Assembly: GCA_000383295.1 (NCBI GenBank)
Contig: KB911072.1
Coordinates: forward strand, 106,312 to 170,311
DNA from: Faecalispora sporosphaeroides DSM 1294
GTDB lineage: Bacteria; Bacillota; Clostridia; Oscillospirales; Acutalibacteraceae
DNA: 64,000 bases
Reading direction: 5' to 3'
Below, in pieces: positions 44,900-54,756 of the stretch; position 1 is the first letter of the stretch, and every line of letters begins with the position of its first letter. Under the pieces are notes generated by a model. The model had not been told where the DNA came from. It saw only the letters and a list, made by a program, of their open reading frames with translations, and searched no databases. The translations under genes and the position numbers were made by a program.

Positions 44900-46018
44900 A
44901 TGAAAAAACTGAATTTCCTACTGATCGGCTGCGGAAGAATCTCGAAAAACCACGTTGCCGCCGCTGCGGAAAACGCCGGACTGATGGAGCTCGTCGCCGT
45001 CTGCGACCTGATCGAGGAGCGGGCGCAGGAGAAGGCGGACAGCCTGCAGGAAAAAACCGGCAAGCGCCCCGCGGTATACACCGACTACAAAAAAGCGCTG
45101 GAGGAGCTTGCCATTGACTGCTGCTCCATCGCGACCGAAAGCGGCTACCACGCCGAAATCGCGCTCGACTGCCTGCGCCGCGGCAAGCACGTGCTGGTGG
45201 AAAAGCCCATGGCGCTTTCCACACACGACGCACAGCTGATGATTCAGGAGGCAAATTCCCGCGGACTCAAGCTGGGGGTCTGCCACCAGAACCGCTTTAA
45301 TGCCCCGATTCAGGAGCTGCACCGCGCGGTTGAGGATAACCGCTTCGGCAAGCTGGTAAACGGCACCGCCCGCATTCTGTGGAACCGCTCCATGCCCTAC
45401 TACGAGCAGGCTCCCTGGCGCGGAACCTGGGCGCAGGACGGCGGCACACTGATGAACCAGTGCATCCACAACATCGACCTGCTGCAGTGGAACCTTGGCG
45501 GCGAGCCGGAAACCATTATGGCGATGACCGGCAACTACCTGCGCGACATAGAGGCCGAGGACTTCGGCGCCATTCTCATCCGCTTCAAAAACGGCGCCGT
45601 CGGCATGGTGGAAGGCACCGCGTGTGTATACCCCAAGAATCTGGAAGAAACCCTCTCTGTTTTCGGCGAGACCGGCGCCGCCGTCATCGGCGGCCTCGCG
45701 GTCAACCGCGTACAGACCTGGAATTTCTCTCAGCCCGCCGAGCAGGATGAACGCGTGGCTGCTCTGGCCGGAACAGACCCTGCCGACGTATACGGCCACG
45801 GCCACAACGCGCTGTACGCGGACTATATCCGTGCGATTCAGACCGGCACGCAGCCGCTCGTGAGCGGAACCGAGGGCATCAAGGCGCTCAAGATCATCCT
45901 TGCGGCGTACAAATCCCAGAAAACCGGCCAGGCCGTCCGCTTTGATGATCTGGAATTCTCTACTCTGGATATGAACGACAGCGACGTGCGCTATCATTCA
46001 GAGGAGGCCGCCCAGTGA
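44900..46018 (+). CDS. wbpB: UDP-GlcNAcA 3-dehydrogenase (Gfo/Idh/MocA family, WbpB type)
   Basis: 372 residues. The NAD-binding start reads LNFLLIGCGRISKNH, and the EKPMAL motif (catalytic Lys of the family) is near 100. The substrate domain contains GGTLMNQCIHNIDLLQWNLGGEP, typical of WbpB/WlbA. It oxidises C3 of UDP-GlcNAcA so that WbpE can aminate it; the NADH is recycled in the coupled reaction known for WbpB-WbpE. MKKLN was preferred as start; ATGs six and fifteen codons upstream are alternatives. The stop overlaps the next gene as GTGA. Confidence 0.88.
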   Translation: MKKLNFLLIGCGRISKNHVAAAAENAGLMELVAVCDLIEERAQEKADSLQEKTGKRPAVYTDYKKALEELAIDCCSIATESGYHAEIALDCLRRGKHVLVEKPMALSTHDAQLMIQEANSRGLKLGVCHQNRFNAPIQELHRAVEDNRFGKLVNGTARILWNRSMPYYEQAPWRGTWAQDGGTLMNQCIHNIDLLQWNLGGEPETIMAMTGNYLRDIEAEDFGAILIRFKNGAVGMVEGTACVYPKNLEETLSVFGETGAAVIGGLAVNRVQTWNFSQPAEQDERVAALAGTDPADVYGHGHNALYADYIRAIQTGTQPLVSGTEGIKALKIILAAYKSQKTGQAVRFDDLEFSTLDMNDSDVRYHSEEAAQ

Positions 46019-47097
46019 AGATCGTAACGATTGTCGGCGCAAGACCGCAGTTCATCAAAGCCTCTGTGGTATCTGCCGCGCTGGCGCCCGCGTGCGACGA
46101 GATCCTCGTACACACCGGGCAGCACTACGACCGCAATATGTCCGACGTGTTTTTTGAGGAGCTTTCCATCCCCCGCCCCAAGTATCATCTGGGGGTCGGC
46201 TCCGGCACGCACGGCAAGCAGACCGGCGAGATGCTGATGCGCATTGAAGAGGTGCTGCTCGCCGAGCACCCGGATATCCTGCTCGTTTACGGCGACACGA
46301 ACTCCACGCTGGCCGGGGCGCTCGCGGCGTCGAAGCTGCACATCCCCGTGGCGCACGTGGAGGCGGGCCTGCGCTCGTACAACCGCCGCATGCCCGAGGA
46401 GCAGAACCGCGTGCTGACCGATCACATCTCGACCTGGCTGTTCTGCCCAACGCAGACAGCGGAGGACAACCTGAAAAAAGAGGGAATTGAGGCGGGCGTT
46501 TCCATCACCGGCGACGTGATGCTCGATTCTGTGCTGCATTTTCTGAAGCTGGCCAAGGCCAACCCGGAAAAAACGGCAATTTATGAACAACTTGGCATTG
46601 CCCCGAAGGGCTACCGGCTGGCGACGCTCCACCGGGCGGAGACCACCGACGGCGGCCTGCCCGCCGTTGTGCGCATTTTCCGCGCCTTTGAGCGGCTGCC
46701 CGAGCCCGTGGTTCTGCCGATTCACCCCCGCACCCGCCCTCTGGCGGAGGAAGCCGTCTCGAAAGAGGGCTTTCGCAACATTCGCCTGATCGACCCTGTG
46801 GGCTACCTGGAAATGCTGCTGCTCACCAGCGGCGCAAAGCAGGTGCTGACCGATTCGGGCGGACTGCAGAAGGAAGCCTGGTTCATGGAGGTGCCCTGCG
46901 TCACCCTGCGGCAGGAGACCGAGTGGGTCGAAACCCTGGTCGGCAATTGGAATATCCTCTCAAAGCTCGAGACAGAAGATATTCTCGACAAGGCCCTGCA
47001 TACCATTCCGGACCCCGCGGCGCGCGGACTGATGCCGTTCGGCGACGGCGCGGCCAGCCGGAAAATCGCGGCGGCCCTGCTTTCACAAAACAACTGA
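46015..47097 (+). CDS. wbpI: Non-hydrolysing UDP-GlcNAc 2-epimerase family, probably UDP-GlcNAc3NAcA 2-epimerase (WbpI type)
   Basis: 360 residues with the epimerase fold of WecB/WbpI: start MKIVTIVGARPQFIKAS, HTGQHYDRNMSD, VYGDTNSTLAGALAAS, HVEAGLRSYNRRMPEEQNR, and LTDSGGLQKEAWFMEVPCVTLR near the C-terminus. WecB would make UDP-ManNAc; the operon with wbpDEAB makes the WbpI role (GlcNAc3NAcA to ManNAc3NAcA) more likely. It begins at GTG, overlapping the wbpB stop by 4 nt. It is the last of the five pathway enzymes. Confidence 0.85.
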   Translation: MKIVTIVGARPQFIKASVVSAALAPACDEILVHTGQHYDRNMSDVFFEELSIPRPKYHLGVGSGTHGKQTGEMLMRIEEVLLAEHPDILLVYGDTNSTLAGALAASKLHIPVAHVEAGLRSYNRRMPEEQNRVLTDHISTWLFCPTQTAEDNLKKEGIEAGVSITGDVMLDSVLHFLKLAKANPEKTAIYEQLGIAPKGYRLATLHRAETTDGGLPAVVRIFRAFERLPEPVVLPIHPRTRPLAEEAVSKEGFRNIRLIDPVGYLEMLLLTSGAKQVLTDSGGLQKEAWFMEVPCVTLRQETEWVETLVGNWNILSKLETEDILDKALHTIPDPAARGLMPFGDGAASRKIAAALLSQNN

Positions 47098-47109
47098 GGG
47101 GGCGGCGGC

Positions 47110-48345
47110 ATGAACATCATTTTGTCCAACCACTATGCCGGCACCGGCAAAAGCATGGAGTACCGCCCGTATTTCATGGCCAAGCGCTGGGTGCGGCAGG
47201 GGCATCAGGTCACGATCGTCTTGTCCTCCTTTTCGCACCTGCGCGGCGACAATCCCGACTCCAAGGGGCGCCCGTACTGGGTGGAAATGATCGACGGCAT
47301 CCGTTATTTCTGGATCGCCGGATCCGAGTACCACGGCAACGGGATGGGCCGCATCAAAAACATGCTGTCGTTTATCCGGGGGCTTTCTAACTTTGAAAGC
47401 GCCATTACAGAAACCGGCCGGCCCGACGCGGTGATCGCGTCCTCCACCTATCCGCTCGAGATTTATCCGCTGCGCAAAATGGCGGACAAGCATGGCGCGA
47501 AGCTGATCTACGAGGTGCACGACCTGTGGCCGCTCAGCCCGATGGAGCTGGGCGGAATCCCCAAATATCACCCGTATATCATGCTGATGCAGGCCGCGGA
47601 AAACTACTGCTACAAGCACTGCGATACCATTGTCTCCATTCTGCCGAACGCGCAGGAGCACATGATAGAGCACGGCATGAAGCCGGAAAAATTCGTGTGC
47701 ATCCCGAACGGGATCGTAAAAGAGGACTGGGAAACCGCCCAAACCGGAACACCGGTGTACGCGGAAAAACTCAGCCAATACCACGATGAGGGCTATTTTC
47801 TAATCGGCTACACCGGCGCGCATGGCGTAGCCAACGCGCTGGACAGCTACGTGGAGGCCGGCGAGCTGCTGCGGGATAAAAAGATCAAGCTGCTGCTGGT
47901 AGGCCAGGGCCCGGAACGCGAGCGGCTGATTCAGAAAATCAAAGACCTTGAGCTGAACGACGTCGTTGAGGCTCTGCCCGCCGTCAAGCGCGACGAGGTG
48001 CCCGGCCTGCTGGAGCAGCTGGACGCTTTGTATGTGGGCCTGCAGCGCCAGCCGCTGTTCCGCTTCGGCGTCAGCCCCAACAAGCTGATGGATTACATGA
48101 TGGCGGCAAAGCCGGTCATCTTCGCGATTGAAGCGGGCAACGACATGGTGGCCGACGCCAAGTGCGGCATTTCGATTGCGCCGGAGGATCCCGCGGAAAT
48201 CGCGCGCGCGGCGCAGATTCTGGCATCCACGCCGAAAGCGGAGCTGGAAACCATGGGCAAACGCGGGCAGGATTACATTTTAAAGTACCACGAATACGAC
48301 GTGCTTTCCAACCGATTTCTGGAGGTTCTCGCCCAGCCAAAATAG
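47110..48345 (+). CDS. Glycosyltransferase family 4 (WbuB-like)
   Basis: 411 residues, GT-B fold. The N-terminal domain starts MNIILSNHYAGTGKSMEYRPYFMA and has YEVHDLWPLSP. The C-terminal nucleotide-sugar domain has LIGYTGAHGVANALD, LLVGQGPERERL and PLFRFGVSPNKLMDYMMAAKPVI with the family Glu-containing helix. No membrane helix. It probably transfers one of the acetamido sugars of this cluster to a lipid or protein acceptor; the linkage is unknown. GGGGGCGG lies just before the ATG, 12 bp after wbpI. End of the operon apart from a small frame. Confidence 0.85.
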   Translation: MNIILSNHYAGTGKSMEYRPYFMAKRWVRQGHQVTIVLSSFSHLRGDNPDSKGRPYWVEMIDGIRYFWIAGSEYHGNGMGRIKNMLSFIRGLSNFESAITETGRPDAVIASSTYPLEIYPLRKMADKHGAKLIYEVHDLWPLSPMELGGIPKYHPYIMLMQAAENYCYKHCDTIVSILPNAQEHMIEHGMKPEKFVCIPNGIVKEDWETAQTGTPVYAEKLSQYHDEGYFLIGYTGAHGVANALDSYVEAGELLRDKKIKLLLVGQGPERERLIQKIKDLELNDVVEALPAVKRDEVPGLLEQLDALYVGLQRQPLFRFGVSPNKLMDYMMAAKPVIFAIEAGNDMVADAKCGISIAPEDPAEIARAAQILASTPKAELETMGKRGQDYILKYHEYDVLSNRFLEVLAQPK

Positions 48346-48405
48346 AAATGCGGCTTTCGATTCGTTTTGGATTGCAACGCTGCCGGGAAAGAGCAAGAGG
48401 GGTTT

Positions 48406-48597
48406 ATGAACTGCACCCCATTTGTTATTCAGTATATTATACTGTCTCACATTTGGGCTGCAGTTCAGTATTACGATGTGCTTCTCCCCGATTTAAAGGA
48501 ACTGAGCAGCCCCTATGCCCAGTATCGCCGGCAGCTGGAGGCCGCAAATCAGGCCCTATTGTCCCGATATCCTGAGATCAAAAGATGGAATTCGTAG
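48406..48597 (+). CDS. Small protein of unknown function
   Basis: 63 residues, not recognised. A hydrophobic first third (FVIQYIILSHIWAAVQYY) is followed by a charged helix. AGAGGGG precedes the ATG at 48406. It lies 60 bp after the glycosyltransferase and directly before a strong terminator, so it is probably transcribed with the sugar cluster. Confidence 0.45.
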   Translation: MNCTPFVIQYIILSHIWAAVQYYDVLLPDLKELSSPYAQYRRQLEAANQALLSRYPEIKRWNS

Positions 48598-48604
48598 GCT
48601 TGCA

Positions 48605-48650
48605 AAAAGGGGGCCGTGCCTCTCCTCTCGGAGAAGCACGGCCCCCTTTT
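48605..48650. terminator. Bidirectional terminator
   Basis: AAAAGGGGGCCGTGC/GCACGGCCCCCTTTT arms with T-runs on both strands. It ends the sugar cluster and the convergent chemoreceptor gene. Confidence 0.9.
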
Positions 48651-48676
48651 GCTATTTTCCGGCGCTGTATCTGTTT

Positions 48677-50794
48677 TTAAAAGCCTTCTTCAAAGGAATC
48701 GAAATCCATCTCCGGCTGTTCATCAGCGGGCGCAGCGCTCTCTTCCTGGTCATGCAGCCGGAACTTGCGAATCTCCAGATGCAGGGTTTCCGCCTGGCTC
48801 GAAAGCTCGGCGCTCGAGGCGGAGCTTTCTTCCGCTGTGGCAGCGTTGGTCTGCACGACCGCCGAAATTTGAGAGAGCCCCTCCGAAATCTGGTTGACCG
48901 CTTCGGCCTGCTCCTGCGCGGACTGGCCCATCCCGATCACCGCCGCATTCGTCTGGTTGCCCAGCTCGATCACGGTCTGAATGGAACCGGAGACCTCATC
49001 CACTGCGGAAGCGCCGAGCTCCACCGCCTGATTGGATTTTGCCAGCAGCTCCGCCGTCTGCTTTACGGCCTCGGCAGATTTTGCGGCAAGGTTGCGAACC
49101 TCGTCCGCCACCACGGCAAAGCCCTTACCCGCCGCGCCGGCACGAGCAGCCTCAATCGCGGCATTCAGCGCGAGAATGTTGGTCTGGAGCGCAATATCCT
49201 CAATCGTGCGGGTAATCCCCATGATGGTGGAGGACGAGTGGCTGATCTCCTTCATGTGGCTCTCAAGCAGTTCCACACTGCGGCTGATGGACTGAATCTT
49301 CTGATTGGACTGTTCGTACAAGGCCACCGTGTTTTCGGCATTTTTGGCGTTTTCTTTCGCCGACTCGTCAATGCGCACGATCATGGAGGAAAGCTCCTCC
49401 ACAGAGGCCGCCTGCTGGGTGGCGCCGGCCGCCAGCGCCTGCGCCGCGCTCGAAACCTGCTCCGCACTGGAATTCACCTGCGCCGCGATTTCGTCGATGG
49501 AAGACAGCGTGGTGCAAAGCGAGGAGGAAATATCCAGCAAGGCCTGCTTAACGGGCGCAAACTCACCGGCGTACTCCTGCTGCAGATGAATCTGCATATC
49601 GCCGGAGGCCATGGTTTCCAACGTGCTGGCAATTTCGTGAATATAGCCCCTGTAATTGGAGAGCTGGAACACCGTTCGGTTGAACGCATCCCCCAGTCGC
49701 CCGATTTCGTCCTGACTATTCACCGAGATTTCCACATCCAGATTGCCCTCCGCGATCTGGTTGGCCGTCACGGTCAGCTTCTTCAGCGGGGCGACCAGCC
49801 TTTTGGAGATCAGCACCAAAAGCACTAAGATCGCGCCGAACGCGACCACAAAGGAAATCAGCAGTACAGAGCGCACGTTGTTATACTCCTGAAAATATTC
49901 CTTCTCCGGCAGCCCGGTCGCCACCATCCAGCCGGTGTCGCCCACAGCGCAGGTGTACCCGTAGCTGACGATGCCGTGAGAGGTATACTGAACGCTCCCA
50001 ACCTTTTTCTCCTGTAGGCTTTTCACGATGGATTGGGTCAAATCCGTATCGGAAATATTATGATTGAGGTACTCGTCTTTGGGGTGAGAAACAATGTTCC
50101 CACCGGCGGACACCAGAATGTAGTAGCCCTCCTGCCCGATTTTGAAGGAACGAACATTTTCGCTCAGGCTGGTAAGGGTGAGATCGAGCCCCACGGCGCC
50201 GATGATCTCCGACGTTCCCTTTCGATACACAGGCGAGGCGATCGTCACGACCTGCTGCTTTGTGTTGATGTCCTCGTAGGGTTCCGTGAGCGTGATGCCG
50301 TTCTTCTTTTTCATTTCAATAAACCAAGGGCGTTCGGTCGTTTTATAGCTCTTGTTGTTTCCGCCATTGGTGTTAATGCTCTGCTCCGCGTCCACATCTG
50401 CGATAAAAATAGACAGAATATTTTTATCTGTTCCGCGCATGGTCTGCATCGTCTGGTACAGGTTGGCAAACCTTGCGTCGTCGCTCATCGTATGGCTCTT
50501 ATTGGAATCCGTCATCATCTGCTGCAGATCCGCGTTTTGGGACAGCCGGCTGGAAATTTGCGTGTACTGCAACAGGAACTCGTCCACCTGATAGGCCGCG
50601 CCCTCAGACTTGGCCTGCAGCTCGTTTTCCGTCAGGTGGGAAACGGAATTCCCTACCAGACTGAGCAGAATCATTCCGATGATCACATAGGAAAGAAGTA
50701 CCGGTACGCCGATAAAGGCCATCGTTCGGGCCCCCAAGCTGCGAAAGCCCCTGATCGACGTATCCCTTGCTGTTTTTTGATTTTCTCTCTTCAT
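48677..50794 (-). CDS. Methyl-accepting chemotaxis protein, predicted amino-acid sensor (dCache)
   Basis: 705 residues. TM1 is at about 24-50, dCache sensor about 52-325, TM2 about 333-356, HAMP, and a signalling domain with [22 protein letters not shown]. The sensor has the residue pattern known for amino-acid-binding dCache domains: Y150, R155, W157, Y173, D175 and D204 with the spacing of PctA-like receptors. It should therefore report amino acids to CheA. The start follows AAGGTGAAAGG. A SigD-type promoter lies upstream. It is tandem with a close paralogue at 51161; the signalling halves are nearly identical. Confidence 0.92.
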   Translation of the reverse strand: MKRENQKTARDTSIRGFRSLGARTMAFIGVPVLLSYVIIGMILLSLVGNSVSHLTENELQAKSEGAAYQVDEFLLQYTQISSRLSQNADLQQMMTDSNKSHTMSDDARFANLYQTMQTMRGTDKNILSIFIADVDAEQSINTNGGNNKSYKTTERPWFIEMKKKNGITLTEPYEDINTKQQVVTIASPVYRKGTSEIIGAVGLDLTLTSLSENVRSFKIGQEGYYILVSAGGNIVSHPKDEYLNHNISDTDLTQSIVKSLQEKKVGSVQYTSHGIVSYGYTCAVGDTGWMVATGLPEKEYFQEYNNVRSVLLISFVVAFGAILVLLVLISKRLVAPLKKLTVTANQIAEGNLDVEISVNSQDEIGRLGDAFNRTVFQLSNYRGYIHEIASTLETMASGDMQIHLQQEYAGEFAPVKQALLDISSSLCTTLSSIDEIAAQVNSSAEQVSSAAQALAAGATQQAASVEELSSMIVRIDESAKENAKNAENTVALYEQSNQKIQSISRSVELLESHMKEISHSSSTIMGITRTIEDIALQTNILALNAAIEAARAGAAGKGFAVVADEVRNLAAKSAEAVKQTAELLAKSNQAVELGASAVDEVSGSIQTVIELGNQTNAAVIGMGQSAQEQAEAVNQISEGLSQISAVVQTNAATAEESSASSAELSSQAETLHLEIRKFRLHDQEESAAPADEQPEMDFDSFEEGF

Positions 50795-50913
50795 TCGATA
50801 GTTCCTTTCACCTTTCTTTATCTAAAACGGGAGCCTGCAACAGAGGCGGCCCGTTTCAAAAAACACAGATAACCCAATAAAAATTTTTGGGCTACCTATT
50901 CCCTCTGCTTTGT

Positions 50914-50941
50914 ATATCGGCTGAGTGATTGTAGAAATTTA
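50914..50941 (-). promoter_or_regulatory. SigD/FliA-type promoter of the chemoreceptor at 48677
   Basis: On the minus strand TAAA (50938-50941), 16 nt, GCCGATAT (50914-50921). Confidence 0.7.
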
Positions 50942-51062
50942 ATAAAAAATAAGAAATTTTATCATCAAAAAAATACTGATATACAGTTTTGTTTTCTGGA
51001 AAGCCGCGCTTTGGCGCCCGTTTTCTGTGACACTCTTCACCCGCCCGAAAAAAAAGGGCGCC

Positions 51063-51101
51063 AAAAAAGCCGTGCTCCTTTTTTGAGAAGCACGGCTTTT
51101 T
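51063..51101 (-). terminator. Terminator of the chemoreceptor at 51161
   Basis: AAAAAGCCGTGCT/AGCACGGCTTTTT stem with a T-run on the minus strand. 50942-51062 is AT-rich without a gene. Confidence 0.85.
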
Positions 51102-51160
51102 CTGTTTGATGGTAAACGATTTTCAGGCGGTCTGCCCGCTTTGCATCGGTCTTTTCAACA

Positions 51161-53236
51161 TCAGCGTTCGATTTCCCATTTCCCGGAGGATTCCGCAGAA
51201 GCTTTCTCCTGCTCGTGGAGCTGAAACTTGCGAATCTCCATATGCAGGGTTTCCGCCTGGCTCGAAAGCTCGGCGCTCGAGGCGGAGCTTTCTTCCGCCG
51301 TGGCAGCGTTGGTCTGCACCACCGCCGAAATCTGAGAGAGCCCCTCCGAAATCTGGTTGACCGCCTCCGCCTGCTCCTGCGCGGACTTACCCATCCCGAT
51401 CACCGCCGCATTCGTCTGGTTGCCCAGCTCGATTACGGTCTGAATGGAGGCGGCAACCTCATCCACCGCAGAAGCGCCGAGCTCCACCGCCTGATTGGAT
51501 TTCGCCAGCAGCTCCGCCGTCTGCTTTACGGCCTCGGCAGATTTTGCGGCAAGATTGCGAACCTCGTCCGCCACCACGGCAAAGCCCTTGCCCGCCGCGC
51601 CGGCACGGGCCGCCTCAATCGCGGCATTCAGCGCGAGGATGTTGGTCTGAAGCGCAATATCCTCAATCGTACGGGTGATTCCCATAATTGTTGCGGAAGA
51701 TTTGCTGATCTCCCTCATATGCCCCTCAAGCACCCCCACACCGCCGCTGATGGACTGGATTTTCTGATTGGACTGTTCGTACAAGGCCACCGTGTTTTCG
51801 GCATTTCTGGCATTTTCCCTCGCCGATTCGTCAATGCGGGCGATCATGGAGGAAAGCTCCTCCACAGAGGCCGCCTGCTGGGTGGCGCCTGCCGCCAGCG
51901 CCTGCGCCGCGCTTGAAACCTGCTCGGCGCCCGAGTTTACCTGCGCCGATATTTCATCGATCGTAGAAAGCGTATTGCTCAGCGAATCCGAAATTCCCAG
52001 GAGCGCCTGCTTTACGGGGGCAAACTCCCCGACGTACTCGTGCTTGAGGTGAATGCGCATATCGCCTCCCGCCATGGTATCGAGCGTGTCCGTAATCTCC
52101 TGAATATAGCCGCGATAATCTCTGAGCTGAGCCACCATACGCTCGAACTCCCGCGCAAGCCGGCCGATTTCATCCTGCGATTTGACGGACACCATTACAT
52201 CCAGATTTCCCTCGGCCACCTCGCCCGCCGCTATCTGCAGCTGCCTGATCGGCGCCGCAAGACGGCTGGAGATCAACAGTATCATCAGCAGAACCAGCAC
52301 CATCGATACCAGCATCACAATGCCCCAGATCCACACAATCCGATGATAGTTTGCGTAGAACTCCGCGTTTGGCAGGCCGGTTGCGACCATCCAGCCCGTG
52401 TCCCCCACCGGGGAAAGGTACCCGTGGCTCTGCGTTGTGCCGGAGGTGTATTCGATCAGGCCTTCCGTATGGGCTGTGGCGGCCTGCTTGAAGTTGTCGG
52501 ACAAGTCGACATCCGTAAGGCTCTTGTTCACGTTCTCCTGCGCGGGATGGTAAATCACCTGGCCGCCGGAGGAAAGCAGAATGTAAAAGCCGGTATTGCC
52601 CAGCTTATAGGCCGCCAAGCTCTTGTTCAGGTTGTCCAACACCAGATCAAGGCCTACCGCTCCGATAATTTCGCTGGTGTTCGCCCGAAACACAGGGATT
52701 ACCATGGTTACCACCTGCTTTTTCGTGGTAAAATCCTCATACGGATCGGTCATGGTCATACCGCCCCGCTCTTTCATCTGAACAAACCACGGCCGTTCAG
52801 AGGTGGGAAAGTCTTTGGCGCTTTCCCCCTTGGAATCCACATACTGCTTTGCGTCAACATCGGCAACCCAAAGCGACAGAATATTCTCGTCTTTACCCAC
52901 CATGCTCTTCATCGTATCGTACAGGCTGGAAAATCCCGCGTACTGCTCCATCGCCTGACCCTGACCGGTAGCGGACATCATCTTCTGTATCTCCACATTT
53001 TTCGAGAACTGGCCTGGGAGCGCCATATACTGCTGAAAAAAGTTTTCGATCTGCCTGGAAGCCGCTTTGGAGTCGGAGGTCAGCTGCTGGTTGGTCAGCT
53101 GGCTGACATTGTTCCTGACGATCATCAAGATAACGGAACCGACAATCAGGTAAGATAAAATGACCGGAATGCCAACGAATAAAATGATTTTTCCACGCAG
53201 ACTTTTTTTACGTTCTTTTTTCTCATTCCTTCTCAC
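51161..53236 (-). CDS. Methyl-accepting chemotaxis protein, dCache paralogue with altered ligand pocket
   Basis: 691 residues with the same plan as the receptor at 48677 (TM1 about 18-40, dCache about 45-315, TM2 about 320-345, HAMP, signalling domain). The amino-acid pocket pattern is kept at R148, W150, Y166, D168 and D197, but the first Tyr is Phe (F143), so the ligand range may differ. The start is GTG about 8 nt after GGGGG; no other in-frame start is better. A SigD-type promoter lies 88 bp upstream. The signalling region is almost identical to its neighbour, which points to recent duplication or gene conversion. Confidence 0.9.
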   Translation of the reverse strand: MRRNEKKERKKSLRGKIILFVGIPVILSYLIVGSVILMIVRNNVSQLTNQQLTSDSKAASRQIENFFQQYMALPGQFSKNVEIQKMMSATGQGQAMEQYAGFSSLYDTMKSMVGKDENILSLWVADVDAKQYVDSKGESAKDFPTSERPWFVQMKERGGMTMTDPYEDFTTKKQVVTMVIPVFRANTSEIIGAVGLDLVLDNLNKSLAAYKLGNTGFYILLSSGGQVIYHPAQENVNKSLTDVDLSDNFKQAATAHTEGLIEYTSGTTQSHGYLSPVGDTGWMVATGLPNAEFYANYHRIVWIWGIVMLVSMVLVLLMILLISSRLAAPIRQLQIAAGEVAEGNLDVMVSVKSQDEIGRLAREFERMVAQLRDYRGYIQEITDTLDTMAGGDMRIHLKHEYVGEFAPVKQALLGISDSLSNTLSTIDEISAQVNSGAEQVSSAAQALAAGATQQAASVEELSSMIARIDESARENARNAENTVALYEQSNQKIQSISGGVGVLEGHMREISKSSATIMGITRTIEDIALQTNILALNAAIEAARAGAAGKGFAVVADEVRNLAAKSAEAVKQTAELLAKSNQAVELGASAVDEVAASIQTVIELGNQTNAAVIGMGKSAQEQAEAVNQISEGLSQISAVVQTNAATAEESSASSAELSSQAETLHMEIRKFQLHEQEKASAESSGKWEIER

Positions 53237-53323
53237 ACTGCATACCCCCTATTTTTTATCCGGTTCAGCCCGTTCGGCCCTCCCGCTGCGCCAAATCTCA
53301 AGTTTCCCGGATGCTTACACGAT

Positions 53324-53350
53324 ATATCGGCAATAAAAAGAAAATCATTA
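53324..53350 (-). promoter_or_regulatory. SigD/FliA-type promoter of the chemoreceptor at 51161
   Basis: On the minus strand TAAT (53347-53350), 15 nt, GCCGATAT (53324-53331). Confidence 0.7.
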
Positions 53351-53427
53351 TTATAAATCGATGGAATTGAAAACATATATTTTAAGAAAAATTTGTATTT
53401 TTTTGTAGGTAATGTAAAAATCTCAAT

Positions 53428-53473
53428 AAAAAAAGGTGTATATTTCCAAATTAGGAAGTATACACCTTTTTTC
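53428..53473. terminator. Bidirectional terminator
   Basis: AAAAAAGGTGTATA and TATACACCTTTTTT arms with an inner TTCC/GGAA pairing. It lies between the uracil-DNA glycosylase stop and the chemoreceptor promoter. Confidence 0.8.
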
Positions 53474-53541
53474 TTATTTTTTAAAATGTATTGGAAGCGC
53501 AAAAACAGGCAAACCGTCGCCGACCGGCGAAATGCTTTTGA

Positions 53542-54132
53542 TTAAAAGGGGAGATCGCCCGGCGCGGGGGCAAGGTGGAGTTCGTCCAGCCTTTTGCGTA
53601 GCTTTAAGAAATCTTCAAACGCGGCGGGCTTATTGTTGGGATTGCGCAGCAGGGCCGCCGGGTGCAGAGTCGCCATCATCAACACACCGTTTCTCTCGTA
53701 AAACTCGCCGTGTTCCCTTGTGATCTTGATATCCGGCTTTAAAAGCTTCATCGCCGCCACGCGGCCCAGACAGACTATGATCTTCGGGCGCACCAGAGCA
53801 ACCTGACTGCGCAGCCAGGGCAGACAGGCGTCCTGCTCACCGGGCTCCGGATCGCGGTTTTTCGGCGGGCGGCATTTTACGATGTTCGCAATATAAATAT
53901 TCGTATGGCGATCCAGATCGACCGCCGCCAGCATTTTATCCAGCAGCTGGCCCGCGCGCCCCACGAAGGGCTCGCCCTGCAAATCCTCGTTTTCTCCCGG
54001 GCCCTCCCCGATGAACATCACATCCGCACTGCGGTTGCCCACGCCGAACACCACATTTGTGCGCGTTTCACACAAGCCGCACTTGCGGCACTGCCCGCAA
54101 GTCGATTCCAACTCTTCCCAAGTCATATTCAT
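53542..54132 (-). CDS. Family 4 uracil-DNA glycosylase (Fe-S type)
   Basis: 196 residues. Motif A is [17 protein letters not shown], and the C-terminal active-site motif is HPAALLRNP. Cys residues near the N-terminus (C12, C15, C18, C21) and in the [10 protein letters not shown]...DAC region supply the [4Fe-4S] ligands. It removes uracil from DNA during base-excision repair. The ATG lies 9 nt after GGAGG. Single gene on the minus strand; an extended -10 (TGGTATAAT on the minus strand, 54384-54392) is a possible promoter. Confidence 0.92.
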   Translation of the reverse strand: MNMTWEELESTCGQCRKCGLCETRTNVVFGVGNRSADVMFIGEGPGENEDLQGEPFVGRAGQLLDKMLAAVDLDRHTNIYIANIVKCRPPKNRDPEPGEQDACLPWLRSQVALVRPKIIVCLGRVAAMKLLKPDIKITREHGEFYERNGVLMMATLHPAALLRNPNNKPAAFEDFLKLRKRLDELHLAPAPGDLPF

Positions 54133-54485
54133 ATGATTTATCCTCCATCAGCAAGCCGGGCTTGCGTCTACCCTGCGGATAAGACTGCAAGCAGCCAGCT
54201 TTTCGTTTCTGAATTTATCTATTCAAACAGAGCCGGTTTTCAGCGGATATCCCCGCGAGGAAGCCGCAAAGATTTTGCCTTAAAAAGAGAAACAGAAAAT
54301 CCTTGCCGGCACAAAAGAATCGCACCTCCGCAGGCGCAAAACGCTGTCATGGCGAAGCGGATACCGCAAATTGCTTTGCGGTTATTATACCACAAAGCAG
54401 ACATTTCCGGTTGCATTTTTTTCGCCCGCCTGATAAAATAGAAACGGAAAACTGGACGCTGTTCTCGGTAAATCGCAGAAAAGAG
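54133..54485. other. Intergenic region between udg and the SRP RNA gene
   Basis: AT-rich in the right half. It holds an ACCGCAAA/TTTGCGGT hairpin near 54363-54382 and a likely leftward extended -10 promoter. No gene supported. Confidence 0.35.
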
Positions 54486-54514
54486 TTGTTTTTTTTTCAA
54501 AAATCGTTTATACT
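54486..54514 (+). promoter_or_regulatory. Promoter of the SRP RNA gene
   Basis: TTGTTT (54486-54491), 17 bp with a T-tract, TATACT (54509-54514). Confidence 0.65.
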
Positions 54515-54552
54515 ATTTCAGTTAGCTTATGAAAAAGCAAGGCAGAATTACG

Positions 54553-54688
54553 TGCAATAGGATATGCGGGCGGGCGGGCTCTGTACGGCTGGCCGCCGTG
54601 AACCATGTCAGGCGGGGAACCGAGCAGCATTAAGCGGATTGGCCGGTGCGATGCAGGTTGTGTCTGTTCGTCCGCATATCCTATTGCA
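54553..54688 (+). ncRNA. ffs: Signal recognition particle RNA (small type, about 136 nt)
   Basis: The ends pair perfectly (TGCAATAGGATATGCGG with CCGCATATCCTATTGCA). The apical domain has the conserved GTGAACCATGTCAGG, a GGAA tetraloop region and CCGAGCAGC for Ffh binding (54598-54638). No Alu domain is visible, so this is the short form. It lies directly upstream of dnaX, as in other Firmicutes. Exact ends are inferred from the stem. Confidence 0.92.
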
Positions 54689-54756
54689 TGTGTCGTCATT
54701 TTGGCGAGCTGTCTTGCTTTCGGTTTATTGGCGCAAAGGCAGGTGGACACATCCCG

